A DNA stretch of 42,597 bases, from NCBI GenBank assembly GCA_016930745.1, contig JAFGGE010000146.1, positions 1-42,597 of the forward strand, in the 5' to 3' direction. Positions 16,807 to 25,557 of this stretch are shown in pieces. Every line of letters begins with the position of its first letter. The stretch's first letter is position 1. Origin of the DNA: Sedimentisphaerales bacterium. Its GTDB lineage: Bacteria > Planctomycetota > Phycisphaerae > Sedimentisphaerales > Anaerohalosphaeraceae. The position numbers and the translations under genes were made by a program. Under the pieces are notes generated by a model, which was given only the letters and a program-made list of their open reading frames with translations, ran no database searches and was not told the DNA's origin.

Positions 16807-19245
16807 ATGGAAATCGATACCGATACAAAAAATGTGTTTGATCAGTCATCGAGGGCGCCTCACGCTTCGGAATTGTTCGCCGGACAGGCCCATCCGGATA
16901 TTTCGGCGGAGGATCTGTTTGCCGGCGACGACAAGCTTTATCGTATGATTGAAAAGGGGCGCGGTCCCGATCTTCTTTCCCAGGCCGGCAAGGCGGCTCA
17001 CAAGGCCGGCGTCAAGCTTCTGACGCCAACCCATATCGTACTCCTGATCAACGTCATCGTAATCATGGGCGTAACAGGCTATCTGGCCATGCGCGATCCG
17101 GACGGCGCCGCCAACCCATCGACCCAACAAACGCCGGTCTCCGGCGCGGCTACGGAACTGCCCCGCATTCCACTGAGTCGCACGACGGCCGCCGCACTGG
17201 ACCATGCCGTTTCCTGGCAGGTCGCCGAACAGTTTCTGCTGTCCGGAGATTATACACGAGCCTATTATGTCTATGAAAAATTGAATCGGAACCTGACCCA
17301 GCACAAGGAAGACGACGAGCTGATCCGGGATATGCTGTATCTCAAGATGGCCCTGTGTTTGCAAAACCTTCCGCAGTACGGATCTCCGGACCCCTTGTTC
17401 GATCGGGCCCTGATCAGCCGATCGCCGGCCGTTCGTATGCTGGCGAATTACCATCTTATGATGACGGCGATGGCCAATCGCAATTATGAAATCGCCCGAA
17501 TCCGCGCGTACAAAACCTTGGCGCTGCTGCCGACCGTGCAGGAGGAGTGTTCCGCGAATTTCGAAGGGGATTGTTATTTTACAATGGCCGAGGCATTAAC
17601 CCGGCAGGTTCTGCTGCTGAACAACCAAGATATTGTGCTGCCCGGCGTTCTATGGTCCGAAAGCCTTTCCCTGGAACATTTGCCTGTTGCGACACAGGAA
17701 CAACTGAGGGCTCTTTTGCAGCGCGGCGTCGAACAAACCGGGCCGGCGGCCCTGGCGCCTTATATTGCCAAACAACCGGGACTGAGCGTCGGATCGCAAT
17801 GGTCCGCGATCGCCTTGGAAGCACCGCTGTCGGAATTTCTGGCCCGATTCGCCGCCGAGTCCGGGTGGAACCTCTCCTGGACGGCTTTCCAGGAAGACGC
17901 TAAAAAACGTCCCGTTACGCTGTACCTGCCCGGAGACGCCGAACAGCGAATCCCGGAAATCGCCGCTGGCAGTGTCGGATGGATCGCCGAATTCAACACC
18001 GACGACATTGTGATTCACAATCCGGATATCTATGAGAATCTGGCCGACCACACACACCTGCTCGCCAGGGAAGCCATCTATGTCTGGCGTCGGTTTCTGT
18101 TGCGGTATCGCGGAGACCATCGTACTCCCAATGCCCATTATGCTCTGGGGCTCATGCACGAAACGATCGACCAGAGCGTCGCCGCGATGGGGGAATACAA
18201 GCTGGTGTCCGGACAATTTCCCCACAATCCTCTGGCCCCGCATGCCTTGTTTAACGCCAGCCGGATCAAAACCGAGATGCGCGACTACGAAGGGGCCAAG
18301 GCGGATCTGACCGAGATTCTGGTTCAATATTCGGACAGCCAACTGGTGGATGAAGCCTCCTTGTACCTGGCCGAAGCCACCGTAAAGGCGGGCCTTTATG
18401 ACGACGCGGCGCACATGTTCCGCAAAGTCTATAATCTTGATCTCAGTAAAGAATCCCGCTGCCGAGCGGCGTATGGGGCAGGGCGTTGCGCCTTTGAATT
18501 AAAACAGTTCGAAGAGGCCAAAAAATGGCTTATGCAGGGGCTGCTGATGACGGATCATCCGCAGGATCGACGTCGCGGTCCCGGCTATTTTCTGCTCGGA
18601 AAGACACTGATGCAATTGCAGGATTTTCCCCAGGCCGCCCTGGCTTTGCGTCAGGCCCTGGAAACCTCTCTTTCTCCCGACGACTATATCGAAGTCGTCC
18701 TCCAACTGGTTCAGGCCGAACGGGGCCAGGGCAATTATGTCGCCGCCCTGAACATGCTGGAAACCGTTCCGCAGGAAAAGCTGACGCAATATTATCTTTG
18801 CCAATTTTTGACGGCCCAGGCGCAGCTGTTTCGAGACATCGGGCTGACGGATATCGCCATCACACTGCTCCGACGTCAAATTCAATTCATCGCCGATGCC
18901 CGCAATCGGGCTCTGTTGACACTGGAACTGGCAAAATGCGAATTGCAGATCGACGATGCGAAACAAGCGCGACAGGACCTGGTCGAGGCCCTGAAACATT
19001 TGTCCGCCGTGGAACAGATCCATGAAGCGCATCTCCTTCTGGCCGACGTCTGTTATCGATTGGGCGATCTCACTCAGACGGAAGATATCTGTCTTCGTTT
19101 TCTGCGGCGAAAGGAGGTTCCGGCCTCCCAGCGAAATACGGCATTTGAAATTTTAGGACGTGTTTATACGACGAAAAATGAGCACGGCAGGGCCGCTCTT
19201 GCCTACGCGGGTCTGCTGGAGACAGGTACGGGAGGCACAAACTGA
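16807..19245 (+). CDS. Membrane-anchored TPR-repeat protein with embedded STN-like segment
   Basis: 812 aa. A cytoplasmic N-terminus of about 75 residues, rich in Asp/Glu/Lys, is followed by one transmembrane helix (about 77-95, HIVLLINVIVIMGVTGYLAM). The large remainder is predicted to be periplasmic. It contains TPR-like repeats at about 140-260 and from 430 to the C-terminus (for example DYEGAKADLTEILVQYSDSQLVDEASLYLAEATVKAGLYDDAAHMFRKV, and QDFPQAALALRQAL). Between them, residues about 330-408 look like an STN domain (AIALEAPLSEFLARFAAESGWNLSW, then VTLYLPGDA and a terminal IVIHNPD strand), the fold found at the N-termini of secretins and TonB sensors. It is the first gene after an exact sigma-54 promoter and is followed by a second exported TPR protein and a bEBP. 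A role as a periplasmic sensor or scaffold of flagellar assembly is inference. Confidence 0.75.
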   Translation: MEIDTDTKNVFDQSSRAPHASELFAGQAHPDISAEDLFAGDDKLYRMIEKGRGPDLLSQAGKAAHKAGVKLLTPTHIVLLINVIVIMGVTGYLAMRDPDGAANPSTQQTPVSGAATELPRIPLSRTTAAALDHAVSWQVAEQFLLSGDYTRAYYVYEKLNRNLTQHKEDDELIRDMLYLKMALCLQNLPQYGSPDPLFDRALISRSPAVRMLANYHLMMTAMANRNYEIARIRAYKTLALLPTVQEECSANFEGDCYFTMAEALTRQVLLLNNQDIVLPGVLWSESLSLEHLPVATQEQLRALLQRGVEQTGPAALAPYIAKQPGLSVGSQWSAIALEAPLSEFLARFAAESGWNLSWTAFQEDAKKRPVTLYLPGDAEQRIPEIAAGSVGWIAEFNTDDIVIHNPDIYENLADHTHLLAREAIYVWRRFLLRYRGDHRTPNAHYALGLMHETIDQSVAAMGEYKLVSGQFPHNPLAPHALFNASRIKTEMRDYEGAKADLTEILVQYSDSQLVDEASLYLAEATVKAGLYDDAAHMFRKVYNLDLSKESRCRAAYGAGRCAFELKQFEEAKKWLMQGLLMTDHPQDRRRGPGYFLLGKTLMQLQDFPQAALALRQALETSLSPDDYIEVVLQLVQAERGQGNYVAALNMLETVPQEKLTQYYLCQFLTAQAQLFRDIGLTDIAITLLRRQIQFIADARNRALLTLELAKCELQIDDAKQARQDLVEALKHLSAVEQIHEAHLLLADVCYRLGDLTQTEDICLRFLRRKEVPASQRNTAFEILGRVYTTKNEHGRAALAYAGLLETGTGGTN

Positions 19246-19988
19246 ACGGAGAAAACAAAACAATCCGATGGATCAGGATCGCCATGATCGTCGTGATGGC
19301 GACATCGCTTCCGGCGGCCCAGAATTCAGACAACCCGTCTCATTCGACAGCCTCGACTTCGGTTCGTCAACTCCGGAAAAGCCTTGTTTATCATCAAATC
19401 TCCGCCATCGACACCGATCCCAATCAGGCCGTTTCCGCCTCCGATGCGATGCGGAACTGGATCGTCCGACTCAACATGCTGGAGATGCCCGATCCAACAA
19501 CGAAATCCCCTTCTCAGGAAGCCTCCAAGAATTCCCACGAAGAACTCTTGCCTCCTTCGATGGGAGCCGAAACAAGCCAATCCCAGGCGTCTCGGAACGA
19601 ACCACGACAACAAAACGCCGACGAACCGATTCTGGATGTCATTCAGAACCATCCCGAATCCATAGCTTATCCGCTTAACACCGCAGATGCCCTGTTTGCC
19701 AATCAGGATCTGGATAAGGCGCTGCTCTATTATCGTCTGGTCCTGAAAAACACCCCTGCAGGCGAATCCGCCGAGAATCGCCTCTGGGCGCTTTTCCAGA
19801 CCGCCAATTGTCTGCGACGCCGCGATCCGGCGCAGGCGATCCAGGCGTATCAACAGATGATCGCGGAATATCCCGGGCATGTCCTTGTTCCGACGGCAAT
19901 CCTTTTAGTGGACATCCTTCAACAACAGCAACTTCAGAAGCCGATGCTCGTTTTAGAGAGATTTGGATATGATCCCAACAGTCTCTGA
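19242..19988 (+). CDS. Small exported TPR-like protein
   Basis: About 248 aa if translation starts at CTG 19242, or 234 aa from ATG 19284. CTG 19242 overlaps the previous stop codon and has GGGAGG 6 nt upstream. It also yields a standard signal peptide (NGENKTIRWIRIAMIVVMATSLPAA), whereas the ATG start gives an unusually short uncharged one. After a low-complexity Ser/Gln/Asn-rich linker (about 30-125), the C-terminal 110 residues form TPR helices (LFANQDLDKALLYYRLVLKNTP, LWALFQTANCLRRRDPAQAIQAYQQMIAEYP). I do not recognise a named family. It probably works with the upstream TPR membrane protein in the periplasm. Confidence 0.7.
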   Translation: MNGENKTIRWIRIAMIVVMATSLPAAQNSDNPSHSTASTSVRQLRKSLVYHQISAIDTDPNQAVSASDAMRNWIVRLNMLEMPDPTTKSPSQEASKNSHEELLPPSMGAETSQSQASRNEPRQQNADEPILDVIQNHPESIAYPLNTADALFANQDLDKALLYYRLVLKNTPAGESAENRLWALFQTANCLRRRDPAQAIQAYQQMIAEYPGHVLVPTAILLVDILQQQQLQKPMLVLERFGYDPNSL

Positions 19989-21387
19989 TTCGATTCATCA
20001 TGACGTTTTGATTATCGACAGGGATTCGGCCTGTGTCCGAACTCTGCTGGAGGCCTTTGCGCAACGATCGATCCGCGGAACCGTAGCCACCCACCCGGAT
20101 ACGGCCGTCAAATATCTCCATGAGAAAACGTTTGATGTCGTGTTTCTCAATCTACAAACCGTTTCGGACAACGGATCCAAGGATTGGCGTTTGCTTCGCA
20201 ATATCCGCGCCGAGTTCCCGGAAATGCCCGTGCTGGTGACCAGCGATAATGACTGCGCCCGAAGCGCGGTGGAAACCCTGCGGGCGGGAGCCACTGAATT
20301 TTACCCCAAACCTCTTGAAAAACAACTGATTCATACCATCCTGCAAATGCTCTTGCCGGGCCATCGCATTCCCGCCGCGGCGGTTCTGCCCTGCCATAAC
20401 GGGCGCGTTCAGCATATCGTCGGATCCAGTCCTCAATTGCAGGAAACGGTTTACAGGGCCTGCAAAGTCGCTCCCACATCGGCGCCTGTATTGATTCACG
20501 GGGAAAGCGGCACCGGTAAGGAACTGATCGCTCAACTGATCCACACACAAAGCCGCCGGACAAACGGCCCGTTTATCAAACTCAATTGCGCCGCATTGAG
20601 TGAATCTCTCCTGGAAAGCGAACTGTTCGGACATGAAAAAGGCGCCTTTACCGGGGCCACAGGGCGTTTCCATGGCCGATTTGAGCGGGCCCATGGCGGT
20701 ACGTTGTTGCTGGACGAGATCACCGAAACCCCCCCGGGCTTCCAGGCCAAACTCCTGCGGATTCTCGAAGAAATGAATTTTCAGCGAGTCGGAGGCTCCG
20801 AGGATATAAGCATAAATGTTCGTATCATCAGCACAACGAATTCCGATATTCTTGCGCTGGTCCGACAGGGGCTTTTCAGGGCGGATTTGTATTACCGACT
20901 GGCGGCCATTCGACTGCCGGTGCCCCCCTTACGAAATCGACCTAAGGATATCCCGCCGCTCATCTGGCACTTTGTCAATCGGTTTGCCCGGGATATCCAG
21001 CGTCCGATAACGGCCATCGACGAACAAATGCTTCATCATTGCTGCAATTATTTCTGGCCCGGGAACATCCGCCAATTACGAAACACAATCCGAGCCGCCA
21101 TGATCTTCGGCTCCGGGCAAGTGCTTTCTCTGGACGAAGCACCCTGGCTTCTGGACGAATTAACCATCAACGAACCGTCACCGGAGGATTCTACCCTGGC
21201 CGGCGTGGCGCTGAAGGATATCGAGCGACAGGCCATCCTGGCCACCCTCAAAACGACAGAGGGAAACCAGGCAAAAGCCGCTAAAGTTCTCGGAATCAGC
21301 GGGCGAACTTTAAGAGAGAAGATCAAAAAATACCGGTACGCCTTGCCGGAGTCCGATACCGGCCGACTGACGGCGGCTTATTCCTGA
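19969..21387 (+). CDS. Sigma-54 activator (bEBP) with degenerate receiver domain
   Basis: About 472 aa: receiver-like domain (1-125), AAA+ domain (about 150-385), Fis-type HTH (about 430-465, TEGNQAKAAKVLGISGRTLREKIKKY). The receiver keeps the acidic N-terminus (LIIDRDS) and the switch Lys (YPKPL), but the phosphoacceptor Asp is Asn (FDVVFLNLQ; codon 20149-20151), so classical phosphorylation is not possible. The AAA+ domain is intact: GESGTGKE, GAFTGA, GGTLLLDEI, RADLYYRL. The start is ATG 19969 or 19963, overlapping the preceding gene by about 20 nt. Its position directly before fliL suggests control of flagellar sigma-54 promoters, including the one at the head of its own operon. Confidence 0.92.
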   Translation: MIPTVSDSIHHDVLIIDRDSACVRTLLEAFAQRSIRGTVATHPDTAVKYLHEKTFDVVFLNLQTVSDNGSKDWRLLRNIRAEFPEMPVLVTSDNDCARSAVETLRAGATEFYPKPLEKQLIHTILQMLLPGHRIPAAAVLPCHNGRVQHIVGSSPQLQETVYRACKVAPTSAPVLIHGESGTGKELIAQLIHTQSRRTNGPFIKLNCAALSESLLESELFGHEKGAFTGATGRFHGRFERAHGGTLLLDEITETPPGFQAKLLRILEEMNFQRVGGSEDISINVRIISTTNSDILALVRQGLFRADLYYRLAAIRLPVPPLRNRPKDIPPLIWHFVNRFARDIQRPITAIDEQMLHHCCNYFWPGNIRQLRNTIRAAMIFGSGQVLSLDEAPWLLDELTINEPSPEDSTLAGVALKDIERQAILATLKTTEGNQAKAAKVLGISGRTLREKIKKYRYALPESDTGRLTAAYS

Positions 21388-21403
21388 ACCACGGAGTGTG
21401 AAC

Positions 21404-21994
21404 ATGGCCAAAGAGGAAAAGCAGGAAAAAACCGAACAGAAAAAAGAAGGGCAGCCCTCCCCCAAAATACGCCTTCCGGGCGGTCTTTTTCTGTGGAGCA
21501 TTATGGCCGCCATGATCCTGGCCGGTCTGATCGGGGGATTTGCCCTGGCTCAACTGCTGGCCGGCACCGACCCGGTCCCCCTTCAAAACCCGGGAAACGA
21601 GACGTCCAAAGATCCGGTGCCGATCAAAACATTCGACGAACTTGTCTCGGCCAAACCGAGCCAGGAGATATCCTGGCCTTTTGAAATCCAGGAACCCATT
21701 ATCGCCAACCTGGATGAGCCCGGAGTAACAAGATATATTCGGGCCGGTATTACCCTGCAGATCAGTTCGGAAATAGACCTGGAAAAAGGACAGAAGTTTC
21801 TGGAGGAAAAAGTACTTGTCATCCGCGATACGGTGCATGCCTTTTTCTCCGATTTGAGTCTGGAAGATGTGCGAGGACGTCGGAATATCGAGCGCATCAA
21901 GAAACAGATCCGAGATATCGTAAACGAGCAGCTCTTTAAGGAAAGCAAACCGTTCATCCTGGAAATCTATTTTAGGGAATTTGCCGTACAATAA
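21404..21994 (+). CDS. fliL: Flagellar basal body-associated protein FliL
   Basis: 196 aa. A Lys/Glu-rich cytoplasmic N-terminus (MAKEEKQEKTEQKKEG), one transmembrane helix (about 27-50, LFLWSIMAAMILAGLIGGFALAQLL), and a periplasmic FliL domain (about 85-196) with TRYIRAGITLQISSEIDLEKGQKFLEEKVLVIRDTVHAFFSDLSLEDVRG and ERIKKQIRDIVNEQL. FliL interacts with stators and the MS ring. The start is ATG 21404 with GGAG 7 nt upstream; an upstream GTG at 21398 is less likely. Its stop overlaps the fliM start. Confidence 0.93.
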   Translation: MAKEEKQEKTEQKKEGQPSPKIRLPGGLFLWSIMAAMILAGLIGGFALAQLLAGTDPVPLQNPGNETSKDPVPIKTFDELVSAKPSQEISWPFEIQEPIIANLDEPGVTRYIRAGITLQISSEIDLEKGQKFLEEKVLVIRDTVHAFFSDLSLEDVRGRRNIERIKKQIRDIVNEQLFKESKPFILEIYFREFAVQ

Positions 21995-22965
21995 TGGATT
22001 CGTTGGATACCAAGAAGCTGACACGGGCAAAACTGCGTCGTTTACGACAGATGGCGGCCTCGGCCGGACGGCGAAACCCTAGCGATACGGCCCCGGATTA
22101 CGAGCTGTTTGACTGGCTCAAACCGCATCATTTTGCCCGTGAAAATCTGTCCTGTTTCGAGTCGTTTGCCCGAAAAATTGAAAAACAGGTCCTGATTACA
22201 TTTGAAAACCTCTGCCACGGACAGTTCGAAGTCTCGGCGGGGGCATACGAACAAAATTACGCCTGCATGCTCGCCGATCAGGCGCAAAGCGAACAGCAGA
22301 AACATTATTTTCTTCCTCTCCACGTAATGGGAAAAGAACGCGCCGGCATGGTATCCATCGCCCCCCACTCTGCGGCTTCCCTTGTGGGATACATGTTGCG
22401 CGATCCCGATTTTGCCTGCGGCGAGGAGCGCGATTTAACCAAACTGGAAGAATCGATCCTGATGGACGTCATCGCGGCCATCACCGACGCTGTGGCGCGT
22501 GTCTTTTCCGAAAACGGCGGTCCAGCCGTCCAAAAGGCATCCCGCTTCGTCAAGGGAGACTGGCCGATAGAGTATGCGGGGCTGGAAGACCTGTTCACTA
22601 TCGCGATTGTCACGACCAGCGAAACTGACAGCGTCGAATTGCATTACATCTTCGCCGCCGAAGCTCTGGAGCCGATCCTGGGGGTGCAAGCCAAAGACGG
22701 CCCCGCTCAAACGCCGAACGAGCTGCGCGACAGGATCATGGAAACGATCAGCGAAGCGCCGATCCAGGTCGAGGCCCGCCTGGCGCGGGCCCTGATTTCC
22801 CTGCATGACCTCATGCGTCTGCGGGCCAACGATCTGGTCGTACTGCAAAGACGGATCCATGAACCGATCGACGTCCTCTTGAACAATCGCGCATGTTTCA
22901 AGGCCTATCCCGCACGGACGGCCACGAAATATGCCGTGGTAATCGCCTCGCAGGAGGCCCAATAG
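21994..22965 (+). CDS. fliM: Flagellar motor switch protein FliM (divergent, lacks the N-terminal CheY-binding motif)
   Basis: 323 aa. The middle region corresponds to the CheC-like FliM domain (about 35-230; AGMVSIAPHSAASLVGYMLRDPD, LTKLEESILMDVIAAITDAV). The C-terminus is a SpoA/FliN-like domain (about 250-320; IQVEARLARALISLHDLMRLRANDLVVLQRRIHEPIDVLLNNRACFKAYPARTATKYAVVI). The usual N-terminal LSQ.EID.LL peptide that binds CheY-P is not there; the protein begins MDSLDTKKLTRAKLRRLRQM. ATG overlaps the fliL stop (TAATG), which indicates coupling. Order fliL-fliM-fliN is classical. Confidence 0.9.
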   Translation: MDSLDTKKLTRAKLRRLRQMAASAGRRNPSDTAPDYELFDWLKPHHFARENLSCFESFARKIEKQVLITFENLCHGQFEVSAGAYEQNYACMLADQAQSEQQKHYFLPLHVMGKERAGMVSIAPHSAASLVGYMLRDPDFACGEERDLTKLEESILMDVIAAITDAVARVFSENGGPAVQKASRFVKGDWPIEYAGLEDLFTIAIVTTSETDSVELHYIFAAEALEPILGVQAKDGPAQTPNELRDRIMETISEAPIQVEARLARALISLHDLMRLRANDLVVLQRRIHEPIDVLLNNRACFKAYPARTATKYAVVIASQEAQ

Positions 22966-22994
22966 AAAACCGTCATGGACTAGGGATGGAAAAC

Positions 22995-23381
22995 ATGGCA
23001 CAAACACAACAGGCGCAAGCCACCGCCGAGATGATCGACAAAGCCGCAACGGAAGTCCAGGATGCCGAACTGGAACAGGTCGAACCGGGTCTGGTTCCAA
23101 CCGAACAGGAGAATCTGGACATTCTACTCGACATCAACATGCCCATCACCGTCAATCTGGGCCGCACGACGATTCCCTTTCGCGACCTGCTGCAAACCGG
23201 ACCCGGTTCCGTGCTTCAGCTCGACAAGGCGGTAGGACAGCCGGCGGAGATTTTCGTACAGGACATACGGTTTGCCACCGGGGATATCGTTGTCGTGGAC
23301 GGCTGTTTCGCCGTACGGATCAAAGAAATCCTCGGCAAGGAGGAATTGGAGGATCAGCAGCGCAATGAAGAACAGAACTGA
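22995..23381 (+). CDS. fliN: Flagellar motor switch protein FliN
   Basis: 128 aa from ATG 22995; AGGGA is 8 nt upstream. An ATG at 22986 is also in frame but has no spacing for a ribosome site. A variable acidic N-terminus of about 45 residues precedes the SpoA domain: LDILLDINMPITVNLGRTTIPFRDLLQTGPGSVLQLDKAVGQPAEIFVQDIRFATGDIVVVDGCFAVRIKEIL. This is highly typical FliN, which forms the C ring with FliM and FliG. The N-terminal extension does not show a CheY-binding EIDALL-type peptide. Confidence 0.95.
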   Translation: MAQTQQAQATAEMIDKAATEVQDAELEQVEPGLVPTEQENLDILLDINMPITVNLGRTTIPFRDLLQTGPGSVLQLDKAVGQPAEIFVQDIRFATGDIVVVDGCFAVRIKEILGKEELEDQQRNEEQN

Positions 23382-23410
23382 CGTGGACAGACTTTTCTCA
23401 CGGATGAGAC

Positions 23411-25534
23411 ATGGCAGACAATGAGATCATGATGCCGGCCGATTCGATTACCGGCCGACTGGCAAAAAACAGCAATATCGTCTTCGCCGCAGGGCTGATG
23501 GCGATCCTGGCCACCCTGTTAATTCCTTTACCCACATTCCTTCTGGATATCGGCCTATCGTGCAGCATCTCGCTGGGCCTGGCTATCCTGATCATTGTGC
23601 TCGGCACCAATCAGCCAATCGAATTGTCCACATTTCCGTCGCTTCTGTTGATCACGACCCTGTTTCGCCTGGCGCTGAATGTCGCTTCGACCCGATTGAT
23701 CCTCCTTCAGGGGAATGCCGGCACCATCATTGAAACCTTCGGAAACTTCGTCGCCGGCGGCAGTCTGATCGTCGGCATGGTCATCTTTCTGATTCTGGTC
23801 GTCATTCAGTTTATCGTGATCACCAAAGGCGCTTCGCGCATCAGCGAGGTGTCCGCGCGATTCGTTCTGGACGCCATGCCCGGCAAGCAGATGGCGATCG
23901 ACGCCGATCTGAACGCCGGCAATATCACCGACGTCGAAGCTCGAGAACGGCGAAAAGAGATTGTCCGGGAAAGCGAATTTTACGGGGCTATGGACGGGGC
24001 CAGCAAATTCATCGCCGGAGACGCCAAGGCAGGCCTGATTATCACCGCGGTGAACCTCATCGGAGGGATCCTGCTGGGGTATACCAACGGCATGTCCATC
24101 GCCGACGCCATCCGACGCTATTCGATTCTGTCCATCGGCGACGGCCTGGTCAGTCAAATCCCTTCGATCATCATTGCCATCAGCTCCGGTTTTCTGGTCA
24201 GTAAAATCCGTTCCAAGAATACGGTCAGTTTTGATCTGACCCGCCAGCTCCTGCGGCATTACCAGCCCATCGCGATCGCTTCGGTCGTCATAGCGGCCTT
24301 CGCTTTGGTGCCCGGTTTCCCCAAGCTGCCGTTTCTTCTCATCGGCGCAGCCTGCGGATGGTTCGCTTGGTCTACTCGTCAGGCCGAACACAAGGCCCTG
24401 AAAACCGACAAAACAAAACCGCAAGCCAAACCGGAAGAAACCGAATCCGTGGAGGAGCTTTTGAGTATTGACATCCTCTCGATCCTGGTCGGAGTGCGAC
24501 TGATCAGCCTGGTCGATCCAAGGAAGAAAAGCAGTATTTTCGATCGAATCGGGGCCTTACGACGGCGCATTGCGCAACAACTGGGGCTGGTCGTGCCGCT
24601 GGTTCGGCTTCGCGACAACATCAATCTCGAACCTACCGCCTATGAAATTCGGCTGTACGACCATGTCATCGCCTCCGGGCATATCGAACCGGAAAAATTC
24701 CTGGCCATGGACTCCGGCACAGTCAGCAAGCCCGTTCAGGGCATTCCTACCCGAGAACCGGTCTATGGCTTGCCCGCTCTGTGGATTACCGGGACGGAAA
24801 AAGACACGGCGGAAATCAACGGATACACCGTGATCGATCCGGAATCGGTTCTCATTACGCATCTTTCGGAAACCCTGGTCCGACACGCCGACGAACTGCT
24901 GACGCGCGAAGACACCCAGCAGCTTGTCGAACGCCTGCGACGAAGCCAGCCGTCGCTGGTGGGCGATGTCGTGGGGGAACTGGTCCCGGTAGGATTATTG
25001 CAGCGGGTGCTCCAAAATCTGCTGCGGGAAGGCATTCCCGTCCGGGATCTGCCTCTGATCCTGGAGGCTTTGGGAGAACACGCCTCCCGAACCAAAAACG
25101 CCACTCTGCTGACGGAGATGACGCGAAAGCGCCTTTGCCGGGCCATCACCGAACAGTACAAATCCCCCACCGATTCGGTGGTCGCACTGACGCTGGATCC
25201 CGCGCTGGAGCATCATCTGATCAGCGCGATCAACCAGCAGGGGGAAAATGTCTCGCTTTCTATCGCCCCCGAGATGGCGCTGGAATTAAATCGCAATATC
25301 GCAGAGGCATGGAAGACGGCGATGAACAAGGCCTATGAGACGATCGTGCTGCTGTGCGATTCCCGAATTCGGGTCGCTTTGTACAATATGCTCGAACGCA
25401 ATGTCCCCCGGCTGCCCGTAGTCGCCTATGACGAAATCGTCCCGGACACGCATATCGAGCCCATCGAGACAATAAAAATTAGAGATGCAGCCGCTTTGGC
25501 AGGCGGACGTTCTCAATCCGTCGCAACGGCATAA
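23411..25534 (+). CDS. flhA: Flagellar type III export component FlhA
   Basis: 707 aa, the usual length. The N-terminal half has about 8 membrane helices (for example NIVFAAGLMAILATLLIPLPTFLLDIGLSCSISLGLAILII). The family signature is present around residue 150: RISEVSARFVLDAMPGKQMAIDADLNAG. The C-terminal cytosolic domain (about 345-700) forms the nonameric docking ring for export substrates and chaperones. GGATGAG lies just before the ATG. It follows fliN after 29 nt in the same operon; fliP, fliQ, fliR and flhB are not in this window. Confidence 0.97.
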   Translation: MADNEIMMPADSITGRLAKNSNIVFAAGLMAILATLLIPLPTFLLDIGLSCSISLGLAILIIVLGTNQPIELSTFPSLLLITTLFRLALNVASTRLILLQGNAGTIIETFGNFVAGGSLIVGMVIFLILVVIQFIVITKGASRISEVSARFVLDAMPGKQMAIDADLNAGNITDVEARERRKEIVRESEFYGAMDGASKFIAGDAKAGLIITAVNLIGGILLGYTNGMSIADAIRRYSILSIGDGLVSQIPSIIIAISSGFLVSKIRSKNTVSFDLTRQLLRHYQPIAIASVVIAAFALVPGFPKLPFLLIGAACGWFAWSTRQAEHKALKTDKTKPQAKPEETESVEELLSIDILSILVGVRLISLVDPRKKSSIFDRIGALRRRIAQQLGLVVPLVRLRDNINLEPTAYEIRLYDHVIASGHIEPEKFLAMDSGTVSKPVQGIPTREPVYGLPALWITGTEKDTAEINGYTVIDPESVLITHLSETLVRHADELLTREDTQQLVERLRRSQPSLVGDVVGELVPVGLLQRVLQNLLREGIPVRDLPLILEALGEHASRTKNATLLTEMTRKRLCRAITEQYKSPTDSVVALTLDPALEHHLISAINQQGENVSLSIAPEMALELNRNIAEAWKTAMNKAYETIVLLCDSRIRVALYNMLERNVPRLPVVAYDEIVPDTHIEPIETIKIRDAAALAGGRSQSVATA

Positions 25535-25557
25535 CGAAAACAACAAGGGCATAACAA

